NCBI RefSeq assembly: GCF_040581485.1
Contig: NC_090134.1
Span: 16,421,501 to 16,485,500 of the forward strand
DNA from: Linepithema humile
Taxonomy: Eukaryota; Arthropoda; Insecta; Hymenoptera; Formicidae
Reading direction: 5' to 3'
DNA: 64,000 bases
Part shown: piece by piece, positions 10,731 through 22,440 of the stretch
Numbering within the stretch: position 1 is the first letter of the stretch
How the letters are laid out: every line of letters begins with the position of its first letter
Notes under the pieces: model-generated
Told to the model about the DNA's origin: nothing
The model's input: the letters and a program-made list of their open reading frames with translations, nothing else
The model's database searches: none
Made by a program: the position numbers and the translations under genes

Positions 10731-12140
10731 CTTCTTTTGAGAATAGTTAGAGTGCAATGTCAGGCGCGTATTATGCAAGACAGTAACGGTCACGACAAAG
10801 CGCGGATTATCGCGTGTGAAACGTTCTATAGGAGAACCAGGATCGGTTAGTTGACTATATCGTCACGGCTAGGCCGCTTATCTCGGTGCTGTGGCATGCT
10901 AATCAACGAGCTACTACGCCTACGCTTGCATATAGGACAAGCGCGTTCCGGCAGTTATCTCGATTTGTCCAAATAATCCCGGAACAAATCGCCGTGGCAG
11001 CGATTAACTTCCGCTTCGTTTCTATTTCATGCAGTGCACGCCTGTCGGCAGCGCCCATTCGTTTCTGCTTCCTCCAGTTAGCGCAACAGCGGTATTGATA
11101 GCGAAGCTGACGCGTATAAATTCACTGTTTTAAAACGGCCCCACCGAAATAATCCCATCCGGTAATTAATGCACTTGCCCTCTCTGTGCGCCGCGTAATT
11201 GATTTCACATTTACGAGCCGCGGAAATCAGTTTTATCCATCCGATTGCGAAACTTTTTTCTCGTAACTTTTGTTTTATTGCTACAGATTCAGCAAAATCG
11301 AAACTCGACGGTCCGCAGTTTTCTCGCACAGTTTACGACTATAAAATGAAGCGGACTCGCAAATCGCGACAATTTAGACGCGTTTTTCCATCAGCCGAAA
11401 TCTTCGCGAGTTATCTGTTTGCGCCAGCGCTGATTACACGTCAGTCATTTAAGAGAATGCAAGAAAGGAGGAGCAAGAGAGGCGCGGCGGAAAGAAATAA
11501 AGTTGCACGAGAGCGGAGCCTAAAGACAAGTGTCGCAAAAGTCCTTTACAAGAGGTCTGCGCTCCACGAGCGAGTCCGCGGACGAGAGAGTGCGGAGGAG
11601 AGGAATAATATCGTCCCACGACGAGATTCTTCCGGTGAACTCCCTGGTGGCGCACCTCCCGCTGCTTTTCTCGAAACGAAGAGAAAATTGGAAGGGACTG
11701 GAGGCGACTGGTTCCAACCGGCGTGCGGCAGCGGCCGGGACGAGAGGCGAGCCGAAGAGATCCGCTCCGCTCCTTGAAATGCGCGCGCGCGCGCGCGGCT
11801 CCTCGGGGATTCACGAATGAAATTTCATTTCGGGAGCGCAGTAATCCCGGAATTGTTACTTGACTTCGTTCGCGGAACGAGAGCATGAAAGGGATCCCGT
11901 AGATTCGTCCTGTAATCGGCGGAATACCCTCTTCCTCCTCGCTCTCGTCCTTGCGCCGCTACGCACCGCGCGCTACTTACTCTTCTTCTTTAATCGATGT
12001 AGGAGCCTCATTGTTTCGTGCGCACCTGTGTTTGCACTTGGCTCGGCTCGAACTCCAAGGGGATCAGCCGCACAGTTCTTGATTACGCCTTTGAAGGTGT
12101 TATAACGAGTGAGAGTGAATCGATGTAATTTGCGTTTACG
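10730..12140. other. CpG-rich non-coding block
   Basis: A CpG-rich block with a (GC)n tract at 11781-11797. The longest frame (192 codons, plus strand, 11199-11777) is Arg/Lys/Ala/Ser-rich, has no recognisable domain and is opposed by a 145-codon minus-strand frame over the same bases. I treat both as chance. TAAT-type words near 11163-11200 could be homeodomain sites. Confidence 0.5.
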
Positions 12141-13360
12141 ATTCACAATGGGGTGCGTACAAAATCGCAATTTGCCAATCATTAAAGAAAGAGACGAGGC
12201 GAAAGACGGGAAATTATTCCAGTGTCTTAGAATGCGAACTGATCAATGTTTCAAACGATGCAATCGTCAGCTGGATACAACGAAATATTACTTATTTATT
12301 TATTAACTTGCATCAAAATTTTATAAAAGAAATTCTGTAAACGAATAAGTTTTCTAAAGATTTATGATGATTTAGTGAATAATGTATGCGATTAACGAGA
12401 TTAGTGGAAAAATATTTTTCGGAAATCTAGCGATAAATTTTCGCTCAGAGCCTCAGTCGGTTGCAAAAACTCAATCGCGAATTTAGATTCTCTGCATGAC
12501 CTTAATTCTTCGCTTATCTCACGCGCGACAGTTCTATTTTTATAATCTGCTGTTTAGTGCAAATTTGGAATTTTCTTGTCGAAAATGGACTCTCTTGTGT
12601 TTTTTGCTAACGATCAGTGCAATCTTTTCTGAATTGTCGATTAGTAAAATAGCGAAGACTTTCTTGTTTTTCAGATATGATAAATTTCGTATCTCTCATT
12701 TCGAGTCTGTAGTTCCTTCGTACAAATATACAGTATGACTATTAATTGAGAGAAAATTATCGTCAGAACATTCAGAAACTCTGGCTTCTCCGCCTAATCC
12801 AATTCGCTCCCGTTAAACGGCGCTTCCTTTCTTCCTCACTACGGAACTAACATACGCTGTGATCTCACTCTGCTAACCTAATTTTCAGTAAGAGATTAAT
12901 CGCATAATTCAACGTCGAGTGACGTGCAGACGCCGTCGATAGCGCGAATGCGGGCCAAATGGCATTATAGCCGGATTCGAGGGAATCGATTCCCATCGAT
13001 GTGATCGTTCCGATTCCCGGAGCGCGCAGAAGGAACAGATAGTAAGAAGCATAGAACTTGGATCGTGAATGCCTCGAGGAACGTCAATTAATCATTCATA
13101 TCGGCAATATGTGAGATTGACTCGAATTACAGACAACGATTTAATCCATTTATACGAATTACGTCTTGACTCGAGCGTTATCAACGCGCAAGGATAATAT
13201 AACAGTGTAGCGTAAATGTCATTGTATTATATAACCATTTTTCCATATCTCTGTATGTGAAGAATATTTATAAATTGCTAATGTTAAAAAAAAATTGTTG
13301 ATACTTTTAAAAAGAGGAACTTTATAAAAACTTAGCGCTTGCTAAATTATCCGTCGTGCA
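12140..13360. other. Mixed non-coding stretch with a 14-bp palindrome
   Basis: AT-rich at both ends with a GC-balanced centre at 12780-13160. GGGAATCGATTCCC at 12981-12994 is a perfect 14-bp palindrome, followed within two bases by another ATCGAT. No gene is recognised. Confidence 0.5.
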
Positions 13361-13363
13361 GCC

Positions 13364-13870
13364 GTGATTGTCGGCGTGAAGGAGAGCAGCGGAAAGGAAG
13401 AATTGTTAGTATATGAGAAAAGTGACACGCGCCGGATGAAGAGGGAGAGAAAAATGAAGACTACGATTGTGGGCAGAATGAAGGAGGAGAGAAAGGGAGA
13501 AGGGAGACAGTGCTCCAACGCGCGATTAGATGACTTGTCAACCTACGAGAAAATTGCGTTTTACAAACTTGTTTCGAGAAAAGAATTGGAGGGAATTGCG
13601 GACGCGAGGATGGGCTGGCTGGTCGTAGGCAGGCAAGGCAAAGGAGGGAAGAAAGGACGAGTGAGCCGCACGTTAGGAGAGAGGGCCGAGAAGGAAAAAG
13701 GAAGAAGGTCCCTCCTCTTTCTCGGCGTTAGGGCAAAGTAGTCTGAACTGAGCTTCGAGCAATGCAAAGTCGCTACTTCTGTCGTATCTGTACCGCTCCC
13801 CTCTCCTCACGTCCCGATTTCCCCTCGCCCTCGTCTCGTCTCCACCTACTCCTTACAAAGAGAGACACAA
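13364..13870. other. Purine-rich to pyrimidine-rich switch region
   Basis: The plus strand is strongly purine-rich (GGAGAG, AAGGAG words) to about 13740 and then pyrimidine-rich from about 13790 to 13855. A 125-codon Lys/Glu/Arg-rich frame spans the purine part, but its composition follows the bias and it has no recognisable domain. GAGAG words are candidate GAGA-factor sites. Confidence 0.5.
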
Positions 13871-16090
13871 ATTGCCTTGGAACTTAGTTTCGTCGGATAT
13901 AAAGGACTTTCCGATTACGTTACCCGTATTCCGTGATTGATCCGAGATGACGATTGCGAGAGCAACTCGACGTGACCTCTTTCCCGACACTATGCGCTCA
14001 TCCTTCGTATTGCCGTCTAAGGTTGCACGGATTTATGCGAGGCGCATTATTTGCAGCTTTCAGCCCACGATACATTTCCTTCTACGTGCTGTACCGTTGC
14101 TTTCTCACTGACTTTCCGGAAGTCCGTGTCACGAGCAAAAAATTTATAAAGATCACATTATCATATTTTATATTATCAGCAATATTGTATTGCACTCTGC
14201 AGCAAAGTGTGTAGATAAGATTTTACTATCGCTTTGTGTACACGTCAATAATGCAATAAGATATTGACAAATTCATAGCCGGATTTGCGTCTGACTGGCG
14301 ATGCGTTTGTTCATTAGCCTGTTTTCGAAGAACGGTATTACATAGCAGACTTAGCCGAATGCGAGAGACCAACTGGACGCACATAATGGGAAAAGTCTAC
14401 ATATGTACAGATGTTTATTTAAATAAACAAGACAAACATCGGACCGCGGCACGGCCGAAATCGTTGAGGCGGAAGCGGGCTCGGTCGGACGTAGCAAGTG
14501 TTCGAATTACTAGGTTCAACAGTTTCACCGAGAAGGTCCTGCGGCAAACGACCGATCGACAGCGATTGGTCGGTCTTTCGGGACACCCTTCGAGCGCGGT
14601 TTATGCAGTTTACATACGCTGGATGAAGCGAGGCTTTACGAACGGCGAAGATAAGCTGCGTCCGAGCTCCGCTCGGACCCGTCCATCCTTACATCCCCCT
14701 TTTTTTCGCCTAATACGACGATAAAGCAGGAAAGTCTCGGAAAAAAGATGAATCTTACCCTGTGATTCTTTCGGATTTCACGCTTCACGGGAGGATCGGC
14801 GTTGTCCGCGACAGAATTTCCACCCCAATTGGTTTCCACTCAGCTCTCGCACTGTAATAAATACGAAGAATCGGCCTGTTCTTGCTGCGTGAATATAGAA
14901 AGAGAGGAATAAAGACGATATTTATGAACGGTTGTTATTTGGCAAATAATTACAGTTTGTCCGAACGAATATAACTGATTCATTGTCATCTTAATCTAAT
15001 TATTTAATTTTACTATGTGTAATTTTCCACATACTGCACATACAAAAAATATATTTGTTTTCTATTTAGAGATTTTATATATATTATAATAATGTTTATT
15101 TAAAAAAGAATAGATTAATCACACATTGTAGTATTACGTTTATTTTTTTATAAGAGATGATAGTTTTTGCAAATAATTTCTGTTACAAAAATGTTTTATA
15201 ATTTACTGACAATTTTGTTGATTAAAATCAATCATTTTAAATTTAATTGTTCCAATAAAAAATGTAAAAACAGGTATCACGCTGTACACGTTGGTTAAAG
15301 ACATGGAAAATGGTCGAGAATTAATGATTCTGATGCCAATTGCCTTTTTCTCGGACTCGTCTGGTTGATTTTACCGTCGCATTTGCCGAGTGAAGGAAAT
15401 TTAGGCAAAACCGACAGAGGCGTTTGATTTCTGTGTTTATCGGTGCAAAATGTACATACGGAAACGGTCACATGGACGCGATAACGAGGCGCAAGGGCAA
15501 AGGACTGGACGTACGTGTCGTTCGAATTTTCCAGCCGACCGCGTCGATCCAAAGGGCGCGCAGGCTAATGATTCTCGCTCCCGGTCTCCCCCTTCCCCCC
15601 TATTATCCTCTCTTATGTATAGCATACGACTCTTCTCTCCCTCCTTTGCCATCCCCGTCGTCGTCGTCGTCGTCGTCGTCGTTGTCTATTCCAATTTGCG
15701 CACGGAAGCCGATCCATAGTTTCAGGTCGCGGTCGCAGGGCCCGGCGCGAGTACAGAGAAAGCATCAGGGGAAATTCGAGGGAAAAACTCCTACTGAATG
15801 AAATATTTCACGGGACCGATTGTGAGTTTGGACGTTTTCCGGTTGATCGGACGATGCACCACGTGAGCACCGACGTGGAAACCTCCATCCTCTTTCCGAC
15901 AGACCGTGCTGCAGCCGTCACCCCGTAATCTCTCACACTTTCTTTTATTTTCGTACAGGGGGATAAAAAAATTGGTTGATATCGAGCCTTCATCGTATTC
16001 CTCGTATTAGCCTCGTTGACGGACGAGATACTGGTCACTTATTTCGTATTGTTTTGGTCTCCGCGACAGCGTTAGATTAAATCCATTAAG
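13870..16090. other. Alternating CpG and AT-rich non-coding DNA
   Basis: CpG-balanced at 13870-14130, 14340-14830 and 15290-16070, AT-rich between (notably 14920-15280). No coding frame is recognised. The (GTC)n tract at 15657-15686 falls in the last patch. Confidence 0.5.
15657..15686. repeat. (GTC)n microsatellite
   Basis: Eight perfect GTC units followed by GTTGTC. It encodes Ser, Val or Arg runs in the overlapping frames, none of which looks like a real protein. Confidence 0.9.
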
Positions 16091-17400
16091 TGATTGCAAT
16101 TTAATACAGAACTTTCAGCCACTGAATAAAGCGGCCAAAGATTTTTACGTTTTTTGTTATAAACCTTTTTTGGTTTCTTATGCCGCTTTCTTATGTTAAA
16201 TGCTGGAAATTAAAACTTAAATTTTGTTAAAATAGCATCTACTTCGATCAATATATAAATTTTTTTTATATTATATAAAGATCTCTAATAAATGTCTGAC
16301 ATATATTTTTTATTTTTCCATTAATTTTTTCTGATAATACTATCGCGCACACAATCGCCATGTTTCACAACGCATAGAAATCGAAGGATCTTTGGTAGTT
16401 TCTTCATAACGAAAAAAGCAGGACTGAAGAAAGAAAGAAAGAAAAAGTCGATTGATCGCGAAAAGGATAAAAATCAAGATTTTACTTGCGGAACTTACCA
16501 ACACCTTTGTTTGATTTTCTAGCTGCTCTCCGACGTTCTTCCATTCGCGAGAGAGCGTTCTTGCTCGTTTTTCAATCGACGGATTCACTCTAATCTCACG
16601 TGTAATCGCTCGGAAGGATCGCGAGTCGCTTTGCGGTCGCACATTCCAATAGGTTGATTGCGATGCCGCAAGGAACGACGTCAGGCAGGTATTGACCAAG
16701 ATGTACCTCGCTTATAAAAGGGTCATGGATGCTATTGTGTGCAAGTAGAAAGCAACTGTTACAAAGCAACGCTTTTAGCCGGACGTTTTTTAATCATAAA
16801 ATATTGTTTGACATAAAAACGAAAACCGTCGACGTACCAGATTTTTGTACAACATTTTATCAATAGTTCCATTGACGATTATAGATTACATTTGATGATC
16901 ATTCATGTTTTATAAAAGCTAAAATATTCGAAAAATTATGACATTATTACAGTAGAATGATAGATTGCAGGGAGAAGAAACTCTTTCTATTTGATGAAGG
17001 ATCTATCACAATGAGGCCAGAAGGATTCCGACTTGTCTGAGCAATCAGTCGCCCGCATGTTTGGATTACTAACCCTCTACTTCATTCTTTTCTTCTTTCT
17101 GCTTCTACAGTTTTTCTCTTTCCTTGTTTGAAAGACTTGTCTTCATTGATCTTTCAAAGAACTTTACGTAATTAAGGAGATGGGATAATATTACTGCAAA
17201 TAATCCGCTATTAATTAAATTACTAGTAAAAAAGATCTATTCGCAATGTTTGAATATCTAACTTTCTTAATATCTAAATTCTTGATTTGTGGTGAAATCT
17301 AGCCTTGTTGTTGGCAAATTTTTAACGATAAGAAATATTTATAATAGAAATAACAGCTGCGTGAGAGTATACACATATTTAGCAATAATACAAGTTTGTA
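16090..17400. other. AT-rich stretch with an isolated TATA box
   Basis: Largely AT-rich. A consensus TATAAAAG lies at 16713-16720 at the edge of a GC-balanced patch (16500-16760), but no good initiator, start codon or open frame follows, so it may be chance or start a non-coding RNA. Nothing else is recognised. Confidence 0.4.
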
Positions 17401-18540
17401 TCAATAAATAGAACACCGGATATAGGAAATAGCTTGAAAAGGCCTGTAGAAGGGCGAAGTCGGAGTAACAACGCCGTGTCTCTCGGCAGCCAAACGTTCG
17501 GAATAACGCGAAAACGTGATAACTGCTACTTCGACGGTAGAACTCGCTCGTCCGAACAAAAGTCTAATTCGCGCGGTGGCATTAGCGACGGGAGGCGGCG
17601 TATCTACGTACATATATAGCGCTTGTACGTACTCTGAAACGGTCGGACTGGCTGGTCGAGGCAAAATTTACCGTGTGTCGAAGGCAGGAAGTTTCACGGT
17701 CCTCCCACACGCGAATGACAAAGGACAACGGCCGGGCGATGCGCATTCGTACGGATTCTACGGGCAAAGTTTGTTGAAGCCAGAACCGCTCGTTCGCGCG
17801 GGTGTACCCGTGTGCATCTGGCGCGGTGTCCATGCGTGTAGACTCGAGCGCGCATGAAGCCACTCCCGTCTGAGAATACGCGGATATTCTATTAGAGACT
17901 TAGGTGCCGTGAGAGAACGAGGAGGTCGAGAGATAGCTGGAGAGAGATGTGAGAGGGAGAGAGAAAGAGAGAGAGAGAGAGGCGGCAGGGGAGGGAGGAG
18001 AGCAGGAGAGACGCGGAGAGACTAGACATAAGTGCGTCCTGTGCGGCAGGACGAGAAAGGGATTAGTTGAACTATTCGCACGGAATTGTGGCTCGAGAGC
18101 GCGCATGCTGCTGTCCTATCGGGCTGCTTTACGTTGCCTTCCTTCAGGAAACGTCGCATTCTGTAGGACGACGATGATGCCTCTCTCTCTCTGTCTGACT
18201 ATCTGTCTGTCTGTCTGCTACGCCTTTAGTTCCTGATGGAGAGACTCGCGAGAGAAGAGAAACGCGCCGGGCAAAGTCAGTATATACCGCGTTTGATTAC
18301 GCTTCTCGATCCGATTGTACCGAGCGTCAACGAGAGTATAGGTACTTTGTACGAGTTCTGTCTCGTCGTCCGACGAATTCTCGATGAGAGTCATCGGGAT
18401 TGCGCCCGCGCTCCTGCTTTGGAATACACCGCGTTTGAAAACTGCGTCAAATAAAGCGTAAATATATCCCTTTTCATTTGCACGTCTAAAGGTTCCGAAA
18501 GCGATTTGCGTGAAAATTTTCATTACTGTTGCAAAACCTA
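17400..18540. other. CpG-rich block with GA and TCTG repeats
   Basis: CpG-rich, with a purine-rich GA tract (about 17950-17982 within 17910-18020) and a (TCTG)n run at about 18203-18218. Overlapping frames of about 90-110 codons on both strands are unrecognised. This is a candidate promoter or GAGA-type regulatory block. Confidence 0.45.
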
Positions 18541-19324
18541 ATTTTATACCTTGTTCAGCATTCGCAGCCTCAGCGTGATAAAATCGCTGACAGCTTGTAA
18601 AAAGGATTATTTAATGCACACCAATTTTTATACAATTCTGCAATTATATAATAAATATTTTATTTTGCAAATAAGATTAAGATTTTTAAAAAATATGCGT
18701 ATGATAAATTTCTAAAGATATAGCAGAGTGATCAAACGCCGTGCCGGCGCTGTAAATACATTTGAGGACTAAGCCGGTTAGGAAGTAAACTCAAGCGATA
18801 TCAGTTGTTAGTAATCTGATCTTTGATACGCTTGTCGAATCATAACGCAATGCCAGGATCTTGCTTATGTACGCGGATAACTCGCAAATGCGACTAAAAA
18901 GTATATCGCCCATTGCCGTGTCTTTCTTCTGGCGGTGCATGTCGATGATATAATCGGATTCTGCCAATAACAGCCACGGCAATTGCGCTGATAGCCGCGG
19001 ACGTTATTAGAATATTCTGGACGTAGCCCAGAAGCCGGTCCTGCGGCAAATGGATTTTCATTCAAAGGTATCGCGGGCAGTCGAAGCCGCGGGAAATCGC
19101 CGATACTTTGAAAGCATTTTCATAACTTTGGCCGACCCGGAATCTTGGAATCAACGATACCAGGCCGATCCAATTAACTGTCAAACTCACCAGAAAACGT
19201 AAAGAAACGTCGAATTAAATATTCGCCAATGCTGATACATGCTCTGCGAGGTTGAATCCAAGAATCTTTTTAGAAAGTTCTTATTAAAAGATATGTATTT
19301 ATTAAAGATTTAACCGGTGACTCG
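18540..19324. other. Non-coding stretch
   Basis: AT-rich to 18720, then GC-balanced, complex DNA at 18720-19200. I see no gene or repeat. Confidence 0.45.
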
Positions 19325-19715
19325 TTTTTTTACAAAATTATCATGTTTTTTAATGAGCTTCTTTCAGTAATCTGGCAGTTTTCTGATTTTTCAAAAAAAT
19401 TTTTTGCTGGGAAATTACCTAGTTATGCACCGCAGCTGTAAGCTCGTTATTATTAGAAAAATGCGTTTATATTCTCTACACAGATTCTTTCAGATTTTTT
19501 TTAATGTTATGAATATGTAGTAATCTGATGGCATCCACTCTGGATTAAGTAGACGATGTGGTAAAACGCTTTTTTAATGATTACTTTTAGTCAAGATACA
19601 TAACTTTTCCAACGAAAAGATATTTTTTTCAAAGAATCTGGAAAAACTGCCGAGTCATTAAAACGAGTCTTTGAAACGTATCAATAAACATGATAATTAT
19701 GTAAAAAATTTAATT
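19325..19715. mobile_element. Fold-back (MITE-like) element
   Basis: About 100-110 bases at 19327-19435 reappear, inverted and diverged, at 19607-19713. Matching landmarks are TTTTTTACA-AATTATCATGTTT at the outer end, a GGCAGTTTT word in the middle, and TAGTTATG/AAGTTATG at the inner end. About 170 bases lie between the arms and no transposase frame is present. Long imperfect terminal inverted repeats in a sub-400-bp AT-rich unit are the hallmark of a non-autonomous DNA transposon. Target duplications are not clear and the superfamily is unknown. Confidence 0.6.
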
Positions 19716-20140
19716 TATAAATAAATATCATATATTACTTATTTTTTTTGTAACAACTTGTTGAAAACTTATGTTTTAAGATTGCGTAGAAAGACTTTTA
19801 TTGATTAGCATCTAATTATAAAAATAATCAAGAAAACTTTTTTCAAAATAATATTAAAAAATTTCTCCAATATTTTTGGTGTTTTATCTCGCGAAATAAG
19901 TACTCTATTAGTCGTTATAGCTTTATACAAGATTTCATTTACCTTGCTTCATGTCGAATCTCTCTCTCGAAAGAAATATCCGTATCTGCTAAAACTTCGC
20001 TGAAATCGCGCGATTTCCTTTCATCGAGTAGATTGCCCGCGCGCGTAATTCCGCGGGATTTTGCAGAAATTCGCGGAAATTTCTCGCAAAGAGATCGAAG
20101 CTCTTTTTTTTTTATTCGACAGAGCGGCTCCGAACTGTTT
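19716..20140. other. AT-rich stretch grading into CpG-rich DNA
   Basis: AT-rich to about 19900, then GC-balanced with GCGCGCG and CGCGGGA words. No gene is recognised. Confidence 0.45.
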
Positions 20141-20560
20141 TAATAATAACGCTCGTTAACGCGCGACATGTCGATTTGCGGGCTCAATTAAATCTGTGTC
20201 TCTCGAATTGACACAGGTCGTCCGCCAGTACGTAAAACGTGTCACTCTGGCGCCAGATGAGGCAGAATAACGCGCGCCAGTTCGACGATAATTTATGTTA
20301 TCGTAGGGACGCCCGCACTCCCGAATCCTGATCCTGGCGCAAGAGTTATAGACTAATTAAATCGGTGACGGAGCGCGTGTTAGTGCTTTCACCGAATGCA
20401 CGCGGCTAATTACCAGTTTACGACGAACCAATGGCACGGCGGGCGATTTGTCGGTTCCCTTCTAATTGCACGCATCAACGTTCGTTGTCAGCTTGTAATT
20501 CCGCCGGGCGCAGGCGCAACTGCGATTGATTAAGCGCTAACACTTCAAAACAATACAACT
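20140..20560. promoter_or_regulatory. Homeodomain-site cluster, enhancer-like
   Basis: A CpG-rich complex island with repeated homeodomain core sites: CAATTA (20185), TAATTA (20354 and 20407), TAATTG (20463) and GTAATT (20495). It also holds a perfect palindrome CTGGCGCCAG (20247-20256) and an ACGATAA-6 nt-TTATCGT hairpin (20285-20304). Such clustering is typical of developmental enhancers. Conservation cannot be tested here. Confidence 0.35.
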
Positions 20561-20720
20561 TCTTGCTGCGGTGGTGAACAGCGATGCCCGAAAACCGGTA
20601 CTAGATCCCGTGATTAAACTGTACCCATAAGAGCGACTTAACATATCTCTTTAGATATTTCTCTATGTTTCCAAACCAAATACATATTAATTTATTTACA
20701 AAATTAAAGCAGTATTAAGA

Positions 20721-20753
<33 letters not shown>

Positions 20754-22440
20754 TTTTGTCCCTGTATAATATTGTTAAATTAACTACTCTCTTTTTCTTT
20801 CTCGGATGCTACTACACGTAGCAAATTTTAAACTATTTTTCGGATCATAAATTTTATTCATAAAAAATGGAAATGAAGATTACGGATTTGATACATAGAC
20901 AAAATTAATTCAATGGATCAAAACGTTTTCGGCTAAACTAAAAAATCAATTGTAATCGGTCTTTTGGCGATAGCCGAGCTATCGCAATGCGACAACCGAC
21001 CCCGAATCGATGCGTAAACGTGAGCTTCAAAGTCGAATCAGTTTAGCCGCCGATCCCATTGAATGAATCTAAATCGATATTGCGGGGCTAGATCTCCGTC
21101 GAGTATTGCCGATTGGTTAGTTGAAAAGAGTCACAGACGTGGAAAAACAGTTGCAATTTATTCAATGCCAAATCGCGGCGGGATTGGGACCGATCTCTTT
21201 CCCGCCATCCCCGCTCGCCGTTAGAATTGGACTCTATCGGGCCATAACAATTATTAGCATTGCGACGCGCGGCGTGGTAGTGGCACAATAATATGCATAG
21301 AACATAGAGGGCTTACAGCATTTCCATTACATTAGCCCTCGCACGAATGCGCGAGCGCGCCAAACGATCCGGAAATAAAGCGGAATTGCATATCGGAAAC
21401 TTGGTTGCCTGGCCCGCTGCCAGCCGAGTGCCTCCTAATTCTGTTCTTTGGAAAAACCGACACTTTATTCGCGCCGTGCAACTTACCTTCGCAACTTTGT
21501 CATCGCGACGGACCGACGACGAGGTTCAATCTGGAAGATGAGGCGAGAAATCTGCACCTGGAAAAAATAAATATAGCGAAGCTGTAGCGAAGACTGAAAA
21601 ATGAGCGCGCCTTTAAAGATAAGGTAACGTTCAATTATAACATTCGTTTTTTAAAATATTCTTTCTATTCTCAACTATTAGATTGGCCGGAAATAATTGC
21701 GGTTTTCAACCGTTATCTTTAATTGAAAATATCTCAGCTTCTAATAAAATTTCTCAAATAAAAACCATTAGATTCTACACATTTTCTCCAATGAGAAATA
21801 AGTTTATTTATTCTAAATCGATAGAATTCTGGCGTTCTGGAATCGACGAATTCCTTAAAAGTGTTTTCAGCAGCCACTTGATTGTTGAAAGTTTCTAAAG
21901 ACCATTTCGAAAATGATTCTTTTGTTATAAGAAGATTCCTCGTTTAAAATTCGTAAATTCTCTCAAAATCTTCCCCAAAATCAGGATTCTATTTAAGAGA
22001 TCATCAATGGAGAACTGCTCCTCTTAATGATATCCGCCCTATGTTCCTTCATTCTGGTGCTGAGTTATCTTTTAACTTATCCTACATATTGCAATTTCAA
22101 CAAGAAATCATGTACATAACACCGCGATGAGATAAAATATTTCATTAATTTTTTCCAGTTTTAATGAACTGTTTTGAATTGTTAGGGATCAATTAACAAT
22201 ATTAAACATTACTCTAAAAAATACAAATTACGAACGAATCGACTACATTTTATAAGTGTGGTGTATAAGTATATAGATTCAGATTCTTTTTTAAAAAGTC
22301 GTCAGCAAGAAAGAAAAACTGACTTCACTTTGAAATCGTTTACGCATTGATTCGTTACCGCATTTGACTGTTTTTTCGTAGATATTTTAACTGCATCAAA
22401 TACTATTACACCGTCTAATAACAGACTCCGTGCGCAGCGC
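20560..22440. other. Mixed non-coding stretch
   Basis: AT-rich with CpG-balanced patches at 20940-21110 and 21140-21540. A perfect 8-bp hairpin GCGATAGC-CGA-GCTATCGC lies at 20967-20985. No gene is recognised. Confidence 0.45.
20723..20752. repeat. (TA)15 microsatellite
   Basis: Thirty bases of perfect TA repeat in AT-rich DNA. A shorter (TA)9 tract occurs at 60001-60018. Confidence 0.95.

Noticed and set aside
11199..11777. 192-codon plus-strand frame
   Set aside because: Arg/Lys/Ser-rich without a domain and opposed by a 145-codon frame on the other strand; chance in CpG-rich DNA is more likely.
20723..20752. TA tract as a CRISPR-like or structured array
   Set aside because: It is a plain (TA)15 microsatellite; no spacer-repeat architecture exists anywhere in the window.
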